This document shows positions 12,301 to 23,792 of a stretch of 64,000 nucleotides of DNA, piece by piece. The stretch's first letter is position 1; each line of letters starts with the position of its first letter. The position numbers were made by a program, and so were the translations under genes. Source of the DNA: Collybiopsis luxurians FD-317 M1. Its lineage: Eukaryota; Basidiomycota; Agaricomycetes; Agaricales; Omphalotaceae. Under the pieces are notes generated by a model. That model was not told the DNA's origin. It saw only the letters and a program-made list of their open reading frames with translations, and made no database searches. The stretch covers positions 934,245-998,244 of the forward strand of contig KN834760.1 in NCBI GenBank assembly GCA_000827265.1, in the 5' to 3' direction.

Positions 12301-15300
12301 GACCGACCTAGGTCGTGTGGCTCATCAGAAGAGAATACGAAAGCTGCTGAGACCCATGCCTTACTGTTCCGCTGTGAATATTGTGGTATGGCGGGAGATT
12401 CATGCACGGTTCACAAACCTCACAGAGAGCCTGCTGAACAACGAACGCACCGATATCCGAGCCCGTTCCGAGTCTTACATGGTGGGTGATCCGGTATTGG
12501 GCCGCGTGCATAATATTATTTACGACATCTTAAGGAGGTTTACCAGTGGCAAAACTTTGTGCTGTTTTTAGCCGTAACCGCCAATACTGATGTTCAGGGA
12601 AGCAATGAAACCCCATCCCTTTCATCTGTCATTCCTCAAGAAATGCTTCTCGAGTCGATGCGAGCCTCGCCAACGCCCGAGCCGCTAATCTCGACCTTCG
12701 TCAACGATCTTACTGCGTTGCTCATCTATAAAGATGTTCAAATCCGCGATGCCGCTCGGGAAGCGCTCGGTGTTGATCTTGATGCACAGCTTCATCCAGC
12801 GGTTTTGAAGTATACCAATGAGTTAGTCGCCTTAATTCATTCTTGACATCGCTTGTTCGCTGGTTGATTATTTACCAGAGTAGTGCGGTCTATGAGTCTC
12901 AAAGATGGAAATGATGACGGAATGCGTCGGGATATGCTTCTTTTCGTGGACCAAGTGAGGAACAACTTTGCGCTGTCAAGTTTTGTTGTTTATTTCTGTC
13001 GCAGTTGATTGTGGTGTTGAAAGCGATGGTTGAGAACGGCCCTGAGCGTATCAATGAATTCTCAAACGAACAGTTCTTTTTGACGCTGTTGAGTCTCGCC
13101 GTCTTCATCACCCGTCTGCAATCTCCGGAGATTTTCCGCATCAAGCAAAAATTTTGCTCACTGTGTGATATCGTTTGTGACGGGACAAGCATTCCAAGTG
13201 CACGCAAGGATAAAGACATTCCTCGTGGTATTCTGGATACAATCGTCGAGTGGATCGTACCGCCCAAGGTAAGATGTTTTCTTTTCATTTTCCATTGAGC
13301 ATCGTGAACTTATTGTACTCCAGACCGTGACGGGAAATCTCAGTAATGTTTATGAAGTCAATATGTCGTGTTTGCGAACAATTGTGAACCTACTCGACGG
13401 CTTGCAGCTATCGCCTACAGTTGATTCGGTTTTAGATGATGGCCTTTCTCTTGCCTCGAGGTTGGTTATCAAATACTTGAACGTCTTGCTCAATGGGCCG
13501 CAGAATTGCCAGCCGGACCTCACTGTAAGCTTGTTTCACGAGTGGGTTGTGAGCACTCTAACCCATGTTGGTAGATTTCCGATAGTCTTTCGGATGTAAG
13601 TTCCATCCAGCGTGTACGTGGACGTCAAGCTTTTCTCGGTTAGAAAACTAATAACAACACAATGCTTTTTCTTCATTCCTTGTCTCTTTCTATCAGGGCG
13701 CACGAGCGTCACCGCGCGAAATAGAAATCCGTAAATTAGTAATCACGGGTCTCTCTAATCTGGTTTCCGCAAACCCTGAAAGTGGCTTCAAGCATTGTCT
13801 TCCATTGGCCTATAACGGGGACAACAGTAAACGCACAATTTTCGCTCTCGCTTTTGCCCGAGCTCTCAGCCATGGCATCAAATTCGACTTTGAAAACAAG
13901 CGTGACCTGTGGAGTGCTCATCGTCGTTTAGCAGAGGTGAGTAGCAAGGCAAAATCCTGTTTGATAGTTTCGTGATCTTATGTTATTGTCCTAGTTCATC
14001 AAAGGGGCCGATGTGAGTGGACAGTCATTGAATGAGAGTCCGGACTCCGATGCTTTTCAGATGACTCTGGTTATGACTATTTGCAGTGTTTGCTCGCCCG
14101 CTGAAATGGATGCAATGGTTGCAGTTCTATTGAATCTCTTTGATTCGCGCGCTTCGCTTATCAAATTGGTCAAGGTAATGATCGAGCATGAAGTTGCTCG
14201 TACAGGCAGGTCCCTTTATCTCACTGTTTCCGGTTGCATACTAATGGCATATGTAGAAATACAAGCTGAACTTTTCCTTAGCAATAGTATCTGTACTCGT
14301 TTCCTTTCCGCGTTCGCAAGAATTCATGGCTACAATTACCTTCGGACTCTTATCGGCGCCCTGATAAAGTCCATGGAATCGCTCCCTGCCAGTCAAGGAT
14401 TTGAATTGGACCCAATGAAAGCCGGCGGACAGGACATCGTAGAGAACAGGAAGAAAATCGAGTCATTAGCACACATGTTCCTGGAGGCCATCAGCTCCTC
14501 AGTGTCTACACTTCCGTCGTGGGTACAAGTGTTTTATGTAAGACTGGCAAACAACTTTAAGATCTGTCTTCAGTATGTTCCGTGAGATTAGTGCTCACAT
14601 TGTAACAACGGTGTAAGTATTTGTCATTGTAGACCTTTATCCACTAGTAAAAATCTGTTTTGTTCAGCAATAAGAGGTGGCCCGATGCCAGGTTCGTTGC
14701 CTTGGGATCGTTTGTATTTTTAAGGTTAGTCCTCGATCCAAAGATATTGCTCGTGCTCTAATATCTGCTCTCTAGGTTCATTTCACCAGCAATCGTGGCA
14801 CCCGAGACTATAAACCTGGATCCTCCCGGTGACACCAGACTCCGTCGTGGCCTGACTTTGATTGCGAAGATTGTCCAGAACCTTGCGAATAACATCTTCT
14901 TTGGCAAGGAGGGGCATATGGTAGTTCTGAATGATTTTCTTAGAGATCATTCTGCGCATATCACGCGTTACCTGGCCCAACTCAAAGTAGGTCCTTTCCT
15001 TAGTCTGTTGTCTCTGATCTGCATGGCTAGTGTTTATTTTGTAGCGCTATACATCTGGGGAAGGTAACGAAGAAGAGTGGCTCGGGACGGGTTCAGACGA
15101 GACCGACATCATTTTTCTACATCGATTCCTTGACATGCGTGCTGATAAAATCGGGAAGGAGTTTCTCAGCGTATCGAACCAGTCTGGAGCAGGGAGTAAC
15201 TCCGTAATCAATAATAGGCGTGTCTGGGGTGCTCTATGTGCTCTTCTTATCGACCTTGGCCCTGCTCTGGATGTTCCAGAGACTTCCGATCTGGATCGAA

Positions 15301-18300
15301 GATATCATCACAAGTACAAGGAACTTATGAGCCGCAATGCCAATAAATCGATCGATTCCGTACAAGATATCATTTGTGAAACTGTTCCGCCCAGTGTGAG
15401 CCTTTCTTTGATTGTCCAAACCACCTTTCTTTATTGCTTCCAGCAATCTGATGGCACAGGGTATCTTGTGTTTCGTGCGTCGAAAGTCAATGTTGAGCTG
15501 TTGGATATGGAATTGTTCATGTACCATTTCTTCAAGGTTAGTCGTATCGAGCGCATTACTCCAAGACCTGCAATAGCTCTCTTTTCAGATTGTAGACTCT
15601 TCTCGATATGACGATTGCGATGTTGCAGTCATCATTGACTGCACTGATTTCACCTCGACATTGGACTTTCCCTTGCGCTGGGTTAAACTTTGTCAAGAAT
15701 TGATTCCAGCGGATATTCGAATCAGACTTACAATGATTCATATCCTCAATCTCAATGTCCCAACGCAAAAATTCCTTCGAAGGGTCTACAATTTCTGTGC
15801 TGGGTTTGGGGCTTCTGCGAACCCGCGAGTCTGGGCGTCTATTGCAGAGATGGCCTCTCACATCCCCACTTCCGTCATCGAGTCGCCTGCCCTCAAATAT
15901 ACCCGTATGTCTGACCATACTCTTGTTCGAATTATAGTTCGCTGATGTCTCTTCGTTTGTAGTGAGCTTGGAACGAGAACAGTCGGATTTGTTCACCGAT
16001 GTAGTAATGCTGGGGACGCATATGTTGCGAAGACCAGTCAAGCTGAGTGTTGGGGTGACCCGCATCAAGATTACGTCTATGCATACTCTCGATATCGCAC
16101 CGGGGTTGGCGTGTAAACCGTCCGAGGTCGTTCTTCTCGCAGACGTCAGTGATGCGTATAAAATCAAGACGGGTTTCGAAACAAACGAGTTCATCTTACG
16201 GCGGAGACAGGGCGTCATATATTTCACCTCGCCGGACCGAGAGTCCATTATTCGAGTGAGTGAGAACGGTCAATCTCAGTAATTGCAAATGTTCAATATT
16301 TTTCCTCTGCCAGACCATTCGAGCGGCCAAGAGTCGAATACAGGACCACCAAATGCCATTTACTGAGCAGCTCATGCAATTTCCCAGTATTCCAGTGGCA
16401 CTTTTACAGCTGGGCATGTTCAGTGTTGACGGATACAACGAAGAGCTTCGAGGCGCGGCGTTTGGTCTACTCGGAGCGGTGTGTACCTATCTAAACTATG
16501 ATAAGACGCCCTTGGCCGCGTCCAAAGGTATGACGTTTACATGATTTGAAGCAAGATATCTTGAACTTTTTTTTGCAGCCGGTTTTAATCCTGGCACCAT
16601 GAACGAATTTGTTATTAACCTCAGTACTAGCTTAGCTGAATTTGCACCTCAGTTAACCCTTGATTTCCTTTCACAAGCCGTTTCCGTCATCCATAAGAAT
16701 GGAAATCATGAAATCTGGCAAGTAATCAACTGCCTCCGCTATATGAGTACCTGGATCAAAAATCTTGAACTTTTCGCGGACCCCAGCAGTCCACTGTTTC
16801 AGTCTTCGGAAGGAAAGTTACGCGATTGCATACGAATGCTGATAAGCGTGAATTTGGATGAGGTATTCTTCAATACCGATCGCAATTAGTTTGTTTCTAA
16901 CGGTATTCAGCTGGCTTTGAACGCCGTGCAAAAGCATCTTTGGACTGAAGCTGGAAAGCTGAACGGTGCTATAATTGACATCATCTTTGACGAGCTAGTG
17001 CGATCTGCTATCGACAGCGGGGTCGGCACTCGTCGTTGTGAGATTATTGCACACTCTATTGCTTCCGCAGGGTCTATCGCCATCCGAGGACGATTATTCT
17101 CCAGGCTTCGAAAGGTAAGTTGAAAACCTGCTGCCTAAAAGCTATCGATTCCAGTGAAAATCTCTAGGCAGTCGTCAGAGCTTCTCCTCAAGTGTCGATA
17201 CAACTGTCGCAGAATATGGGGTGGCATGAGGTTTCAACGCTGATTCGCATCGCATCAGTTATTGGAACAGGGACGGGTCATCCAACCGACAGTCAGCTCT
17301 ACGTCCCCGATATCGTTCATATTGCTACGCTTGCAGCCGGAATCGATTCTATGCTCATACGGAAATCTGTCTATGGCATGATCACAAATTTGGTGCACTC
17401 GTTGTATCTCGCTCGCATGGACGAAGGACCTGTACCGGAACTCCAGCAGCTCATTCAGGAGTTGACTCAAGAGGCAGTATTCAATCTCTTTGGCTTGAGT
17501 CGGGAAGCAGTGACAAATGAATACTCAAATTTTGACTTCGAAAAGGAGAAGCTCATCATTCAGAATCAGGAAAAACTTACGGCTCTTCTCGTTCGCGTCA
17601 TGGATGTTTCGGCTGGATCCAAGGGTAAGTTTTTTTTTTCGAAGACAGATAGATACGCGACTCCACTCGCGCGTGAAGATGTCTTTTACTTATCAGTTTT
17701 GACTTGTAGGTCAGCTGAACGTTTGGAAAGCTCGGTGGATGAGTCTTGCGACCGCTCAGGCGTTCCAGAACTCCTCTATGATACAGACGCGGTCCTTCAT
17801 CACCCTAGCCACTTTAGCCACTTCAGATGTGGATGACGGCCTGATGTATCAAATGCTTGTGGCTTTCCGAGCGGCACTGGTACAGACCGAGACTGCAGAT
17901 ATCGCTGTCCTAGTCAGTATGCTGCGATGCATAACGAAGGTTGTCCCGAGCTTGCAAGCGGATACCAGGTATATTACCCAGCTATTCTGGCTGGCAGTCG
18001 CGTGCCTGCAATCGAGCCATATTGTGTTTTTTGAAGATGCCGCCGCGCTCGTGTCCTTTACAATGAAGGAGATGGAGAAGCGGGGAACTTTTACAGGTAG
18101 TACGGTCCCTGTGCGGCTGCTCAAAGACCGGTTATTCCTTGAGGAACCTGCAAAACAGTTGGATAGTATTTCGCAATTATCCTGTGAGGCTAGTCTCTCT
18201 TTCTGTCTCGCTGTATTGCTCTTCAGAGCTGTACGGCATAGCGGACTCAGGGACTCAGCTCAAGAAGCCCTTCGAACACTGCTAAGAATCACCACCCGTG

Positions 18301-19066
18301 TCGGAGCTCAGACCCAGGATCAAATCCATGGGTATCCCGGAACTTTAGACCCCGACGCCTTAGGATACTTTCTCGCACTTGTGTCACTGTCCACTACGAC
18401 TGCGGATTACCGCGATCTTCTCAAGGATTGCGGCATCCAGGAGGATCCCTTTCTGGAGGAGGAAACCACGACGGTGTCATCGTCATATCAGGTTTTGAAT
18501 GTTCCACATGTGTCCATTGAACTGCTGGGGATTCAGGACTCGAATACGGCGCTGCTAGCAGCCTCTTTCATTGGAGTAATGCTGATGACAGCTCAGGCAG
18601 ACGATGCGGAATCCCAGATGCTTTTTGGAATTTTAGCCGATGTTGCGATAATGTTTCCTGAGACCATTCAATCGACGTATGCGACTCTTATTCTCTTGAA
18701 GGGTTCTAATTACTGACCTTGCTCTGTTGCAGGTACGAAATTCTTCAGGATAAGATCAAAGATACATTTGCAAATTCGTCCAATCCTACCATCATCCAAT
18801 ATGTTTCCAATATTATCCGCGTTGCGCTGGACGATGAGAGCGGGATGGGTTGGCGCACCGGAGTGTTCCGCCATTCTTCGGCCACCGTCAACACCGTCGG
18901 AGAAACTTATTCAGTAGTTGGTCCGACTCGTTCAGAACTAAAGACTCTCGAAGAACAGGGGATGCAGGGTCTGGCAAAGAATTCGCAGTTCCTTTCAGCC
19001 AAAAATACAGAAGCTAAGGAGATGTTGAAGTTGATTTCGAATCTGGTCGTTTCCATCATCACATAG
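9370..19066 (+). CDS. Neurofibromin/IRA-type Ras GTPase-activating protein
   Basis: Very large plus-strand gene with many short introns. The start is the ATG at 9370 (MRKTSQIPVEPF) and the stop TAG is at 19064. Early exons are 9370-9552, 9609-9755 and from 9806. The N-terminal third is helical-repeat-like (FVQLLVNRLKNK, then LAHETLDVVGQAVAELLEKL). The GAP-related domain spans about 14.0-15.0 kb: EHEVARTG, SAFARIHGYNYLRTLIGAL, and the signature FLRFISPAIVAPE (near 14730-14805), followed by GLTLIAKIVQNLANN. A Sec14-like lipid-binding segment (FRASKVNVELLDMELFMYHF; VAVIIDCTDFTS; RVYNFCAGFG) follows at about 15.45-15.9 kb and a PH-like segment at about 15.96-16.26 kb. The C-terminal third is HEAT-like. 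Family knowledge: such proteins switch off Ras and so damp cAMP/MAPK signalling. The residue at the usual arginine-finger position appears to be Leu (see findings). No frameshift was noticed. Confidence 0.9.
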
Positions 19067-19185
19067 ACTTAGTGATACAATCCGTTGGTCCTCTTTGGAG
19101 CTCATAATCCATTCTCTTTTGTCCATATGCTAATATATCTAAACTGCATGTAAGTTAATTAGCGCGCACATTTCCACTCGATACT

Positions 19186-20681
19186 TCATAACGAGTCCTT
19201 TGAGACATCGAGATATTTCGCTACATCCGCATGGACATCATAAGCAAATATCTCATCATGTAAGAACGATTCCGGCAGCCAACCTATGAACGAACAAACG
19301 GTCAGCATAAATACCTAGCCACAGCGCAAACACAGTACGCACTTATCACCCAAACAGCAATCTCCCGGATTTTATCCTGGACCCAGGATATCTCCCTCTT
19401 TCGATCAGCCTTTCCCTTTGCCTCCACAAGGATCTTGTTCACCCTCGGTAGACGAATTTCTTCGTAAGACTGGGCTGCTTTGGCAATAGCTTCATCTTTA
19501 GCACTACTCTCCGACAAGTAATGCTTCAACAGCAACGCAAGCGTCAAGCAATCTTCAATGGCGCACGATACCCCCTGAGCACCTTCCGGTGGCATAGCAT
19601 GCGCGGCATCCCCGATGAGCGCAATTCTTCCCCCAGCCTTGGGTGTGGGTGCCCCGGTCTCCGATCCCGAAGCTGACAACCCGTGCAAGGACGTCCAGTG
19701 AGGTAAAAGAGGTGTATAGAACCTCGGCAACATCAGCCAGTTATTATCCTCCTTCCCCGCACAAGCGATCGTGATAATCTGCTTGAACAGCGTCTTCTCG
19801 GAGTCTTCCGGATCGTCGTACTGCGACTGCCATGAGCCGTGGCGTTGCATAAGGAGAGGCATCATATCGATACGGGGGGTGTCGCGGGGAAGAGGTTGGT
19901 CGATTTCGGCATGGGAAAACCAGAGCAGCTTGGGTTCGGGAGAGCCTAGGGGTGTCAAGAGGGAATAGCCAAATCCACCGACACGACCCATGGTGATGGA
20001 TGGGCGAGCGGTTTTAATGCGCTCGGCGGTGAAAGGGGTGAGCTCTGAAAGAGGAACGAAACCTCCAAAGCCTGTAAGGCCACTAGAAAGCGTGTACGTC
20101 AGTAAGATGATCAAGAAAAAATCAAAATCGAACACGTACTCATATGTGGGGGCGTATTCCTTGCCAAATATAGCATTCCTTGTTGCACTCCTCGCTCCGT
20201 CCGCACCAATAAGTAGATCGCACTTCTCGACTGCACCATCTTCAAACTCGACGCACACGCCGTTATCTGTTTCCCAGACACGGGACACTTTTACGTTCCA
20301 GTGCACCCTGGAATCCATGTCGTCTTCGAGAAGAAGACCTTCATGCACCGTCGAGCGAGTCGTCATAAGCTGCCCGTACTTGTACCGTTCTTTGCTCCCG
20401 AATGGTACCTCGCCGAGTATCTTCCCGGCCTGATTTTGGAATGTGATTGTAGGGTACTCAAAAGCCCGTTCGCGAATGAAAGACAATGCTGAGGGGGCAA
20501 TGGCGACCAGCGCACGTTGACCGTTAGGTCCAAGACTGATCCCTCCACCAATAAGCTTGTTCGAAAGTAGAGGAGAAGGATGCCCATCGTAAACGTCGAC
20601 CATGGCAGAAGGGAGGTATTTGCGAAAAGCGTGATAGGTGGCAAGGCCGCCTACACCTGCACCAATGATGATGATTTTCAT
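19186..20681 (-). CDS. FAD-dependent monooxygenase (salicylate hydroxylase-like)
   Basis: The start is the ATG at 20681 (MKIIIIGAGVGGLATYHAF), with an N-terminal Rossmann GxGxxG motif. The middle DG motif is LLIGADGARSATRNAIF, and the second FAD motif is ALIGDAAHAMPPEGAQG followed by CAIEDCLTLALLLKHY. This order defines class A flavoprotein aromatic hydroxylases. An intron near 20089-20141 gives ...TYDGLTGFGGF. A 3' intron near 19288-19340 leads to a last exon WLPESFLHDEIFAYDVHADV..., with TGA at 19186. The length, about 460 residues, is normal for the family. It converges with the RasGAP gene (about 120 bp between stops). The substrate is unknown: fungal members act in aromatic catabolism or secondary metabolism, but no cluster partners adjoin. 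Confidence 0.85.
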
Positions 20682-20941
20682 GTTTGACGACTGTAGACGA
20701 TAGAAGACCAGACTTCTTTAAAAGCCATCTTTATATATAGTTAACGCGTCGACCTAATAGGAGGAGCGTCGAGATTTAGTAATCACGATTTTGTCACGCC
20801 CTTGCGTATTACTCCTTTCAGCCGAAGTACACAGAAGCCTAGCGAAATCTTGACAACCATACATCAGGGAATTTAGCCGAACGTAGCCCTGAGTCGTAAC
20901 GAATAACAGATAGGAAAGAGGGTCCAGGAAGTAGGACTAGC

Positions 20942-21748
20942 TCACGCCTTCAGAGCAGAGCGTTCCTAGTTATCGAGCTCAACTCCAGCGAAATGAATGA
21001 TAAACGAAAAAGAAAAAACTCACCAGCGCGACAACTTCTTGTTCTAATGCCTTGAGTTCATCCTCTAGACGCTCCCTTTGCTTCGTTAAACCTGCCAGTC
21101 GACGTTGTTCGAGTTTCTGAGCAGCTGTCATTTGACTGGTTACAACAGGTCGACTCTGCGCCGCTTCAAGCTGTATAGAGTAGAAAAAAAAAAGGTCAGT
21201 AGCACTCGCATTCTGTGAACCGAATCTCATACCTTTGTTTCCAAAGCCCTTTCTCGCTTCTCAACAGCTTGTAACCCAGCCTGAGCTTTTTCAACCAACT
21301 CCATAACTGCTGGCTCTACTTCGTCAATAAGATCCGTTTTGTACTTTTCCAGAGTCGAAGACGAGGTCAAAGTGAACACCTGCGAATATATAATAGGTCA
21401 ATACTCTGAGAATCACGCGGCGAAAGAAACGAAAACAAAGAAAAAAAAATTACAGACTAATTGGTTTTCAAGAACTTTGGTCATTCGAGGAAGATCTTGC
21501 GTTCCTTCGCGAAGTAACGATCCGATTTCATGTGCCTGATGAAAATTGTAATCAATATATATAGATGGATCAAATGATTTGAATCCGACCTCTTCACAAC
21601 AGTCTTCCAACGATGCCACACATTCTTCTAAATCTACAGGGCATTTGTAGCTCTGTACATCTCCTCGATAAACTTCTGCTGGGCCGCGAGTGAAGATAGA
21701 GTCTCTAGGATTTCGAGCGCTGAGTGTTGCACGCGGTAAACGGGACAT
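20942..21748 (-). CDS. SPC19: DASH/Dam1 complex subunit Spc19
   Basis: The start is the ATG at 21748 (MSRLPRATLSARNPRDSIFT). Exon 1 has VYRGDVQSYKCPVDLEECV and SLEDCCEE. The next exon has EIGSLLREGTQDLPRMTKVL, then a long helical exon (TLTSSSTLEKYKTDLIDEV; VEKAQAGLQAVEKRERALET) and a coiled-coil exon (KLEQRRLAGLTKQRERLEDE), ending ALERSALKA with TGA at 20942. Cysteine-rich SLExCC followed by DLPRMTKVLE is characteristic of Spc19. Family knowledge: Spc19 belongs to the ten-subunit fungal DASH ring that couples kinetochores to microtubule plus ends. At least four exons have small introns; the 3' coding exon is only about 24 bp and was inferred from the splice site. Length is about 190-200 residues. 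Confidence 0.75.
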
Positions 21749-21979
21749 CGAAGGGAGCTGGAGGGTTTGATGATGGTGGTCAAAGGTCAAGGACGCGACT
21801 CGGTCACGTGAATCAATACGCCGCGATTCAGTCAAGGATCAGCGAAGTTTCAACATCCCTTGAACCAGAATCGAACCGAGAAAAACTTGGGGATGGCGCT
21901 CCTCCATCTTCCTCAGGGAGGGTGGAGGTAGTGTGGTCGGCTTAAGAGAGGGTTCAAATCCTGGTGTATGTTTTGAACT

Positions 21980-22010
21980 TCAGCGTGCTAAACGCCTCTC
22001 AGCACGCTGA
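21980..22010. repeat. 10-bp inverted repeat upstream of Spc19
   Basis: TCAGCGTGCT (21980-21989) and AGCACGCTGA (22001-22010) form a perfect stem around 11 bases. It lies between Spc19 and the thioredoxin-like gene. Its role is unknown. Confidence 0.5.
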
Positions 22011-22146
22011 GCACTCAGTGTTGGATGTTCAAAGCTGAGCATATCGATTCAAGATGTACAAAGTTCCCAAGTATCAATACATCCTCATCCCTACATTCCT
22101 ACTAGATAAACGATAAATTTACAATCGGCAAGAGTATGTACCGCAC

Positions 22147-22184
22147 CTCCGGAGCGTGATCAAAAGTGAATCCCAGCTCCGGAG
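22147..22184. promoter_or_regulatory. Two CTCCGGAG palindromes 30 bp apart
   Basis: Identical 8-bp palindromes lie at 22147-22154 and 22177-22184, near the 3' end of the thioredoxin-like gene and about 400 bp upstream of Spc19. CGG-type half sites are typical of Zn2Cys6 regulators, but binding is only a guess. Confidence 0.25.
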
Positions 22185-22294
22185 TGGTCCAACCAGCCTA
22201 CCTGTCCCGTCCCAGAGGCGCTCGAGAAGGAGTAGTTGCATAGCAAGAGGCTAACGGATCAATTCCCGAAGCTGACCACCTCCTACTCAACTTC

Positions 22295-23548
22295 CTACTT
22301 TTTCGACTTGCGCTGCTTGGCTTTTCCACCTTTCGTCGGTGAAGATCCGGATGCCGAAGCAGAAGGTTCATTACCACCACTCGTACTGCTTCCGGCGCTC
22401 TTCTCATCTCCCTGTCCCTGTCCCTGTCCCTGCGTCGTCGTCGTCGTCGATGCCGTTTGTGATTGTGACTGTGACTGCGACGGAGTGTTTTTCGACCCCC
22501 GATGCATAAACTGGATCAAAAACGACGCTACACTCCCCGATAGAACGTACAATAGCCATCGCGGAACCTTAACGAGGACGTTGTAGATAGTCGTTAGAAG
22601 CAGGGCAAAGTAGTGGGTTAACCATTCACTATTGGAACAGGAAAGTAAAGAGGAAACGAAAGGGGACAATTAGCATGAGGATGAATACAGGAATGAAGCG
22701 TGCACGCACTTGCTCCCACCGGGTCCAAACGAGCTATCCCAGGGCGGAATCTGATTGTACGTTTCTGTCGTGAGGAATTCGCGGAGGGCTCCCTCGCGTA
22801 GACGGAGCCATTGTGGTTTGACGAAGCGGAGGGTCTGACCGCGGTTTTGGAGGATGACAAAAGTTGGAGCTCTAACACACAAAATTCAGACTTGATGCAA
22901 GGCATGCAGTAGAAACAGAGACGTACTGCCATACACACCACTTGGTGGTGATATAGGTAACATTGAGATAGTCTATCCTTCCCCAGCGCAAATGAGGCAT
23001 GTCTCCAGCTACAAGCGTTTCATTGAAAGTTTCGTCAAAGATTTGGTCTACAAATTGAGACATTCCGCCGCCTTGGCTCGTTGCGCTTGCGGAGCTGGAG
23101 GGTGCATTTGTGTAAAGATAAGACTCAAAAGCAATAGAAGAAAAGACGCGACGAACACAACAATAAACCAAGTCCTATCCTTCTCTTCTTCCTCCGTCAT
23201 AACCTCATTCACAATCGTATCATTAAAATTCATATCTGTTATCAAAGGGATTCTCGTATCCCATGGATATGCAGTAGACGTTAACCCTGCGGCGGAGGCG
23301 AGACTGGATATATTCAAGCCTGCTTTAGCGAAAAAGGAGGAGACTGGGCTTGAGGAGAGGATTTTGCCGAGTGGAGAGTCGGATCCGGAAGAGGATTGTT
23401 GGTTTTGTTGGGCTGCTTGGGTCGCCGCCGGACCTGAGGCTAAGGGTTCTTGGGTGACTGCCTGGCCCGGTTTCCAGCCCTCGGAAAAGTATTGAGCGTG
23501 TACGGAAGCCAGGAAGGCCCAGGAAACGCAGGACCATAAAAGTTTCAT
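22295..23548 (-). CDS. Secretory-pathway thioredoxin-like transmembrane protein
   Basis: The start is the ATG at 23548. Residues 1-19 (MKLLWSCVSWAFLASVHAQ) look like a signal peptide. A luminal Gln/Ser-rich segment follows, then an acidic stretch and RTWFI. An intron of uncertain ends near 23128-23165 leads to a thioredoxin-like part: FVDQIFDETFNE, HLRWGRIDYLNVTYITTKW, RAPTFVILQNRGQTLRF. A late hydrophobic helix (SEWLTHYFALLLTTIYNVLV; WLLYVLSGSVASFLIQFM) is followed by a basic, repeat-rich cytosolic tail (GQGQGQG; ending KAKQRKSKK) with the stop at 22295. The domain keeps W-C-V-W, which is not a CxxC redox motif, so it is probably a non-catalytic thioredoxin fold in the ER. Without the intron the early hydrophobic run would read as an extra membrane helix. 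Confidence 0.6.
22415..22437 (-). repeat. Coding hexanucleotide microsatellite
   Basis: Repeated CCCTGT on the plus strand encodes (Gly-Gln)n in the C-terminal tail of the thioredoxin-like protein. A neighbouring TCG/GTC run encodes a poly-Thr stretch. Confidence 0.7.
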
Positions 23549-23792
23549 GGTGGTGGAGGGAGGAGAGGAACGTTATCTTGTGCTCCGGTACTCACGCGCC
23601 CTGGTTTCCGTATTAGGAATGGCGGCGCGCGCCATGAATAGCATGCCGAGCAAGCACATACGGTGCTGTCGTTTCCTATCATGATACCTATCTCAATAAC
23701 TATATATTGTGCCAGTAATGTTCACCGTAATACATATATATATGCTACAAATTTCCTGTGTTTTAATACAAGCATTTATTGAAGTGAATGAT

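Noticed and set aside
20979..21230. Last Spc19 frame read through to a longer tail
   Set aside because: A GTGAGT donor interrupts it and a short final exon ends in a proper stop, so the read-through tail is intron.
21925..21965. GGTTCAAATCC resembling a tRNA B box
   Set aside because: No matching A box, acceptor stem or anticodon arm could be folded on either strand.
23128..23165. Internal transmembrane helix in the thioredoxin-like protein
   Set aside because: The hydrophobic run coincides with a putative intron that is needed to reach the conserved downstream frame.
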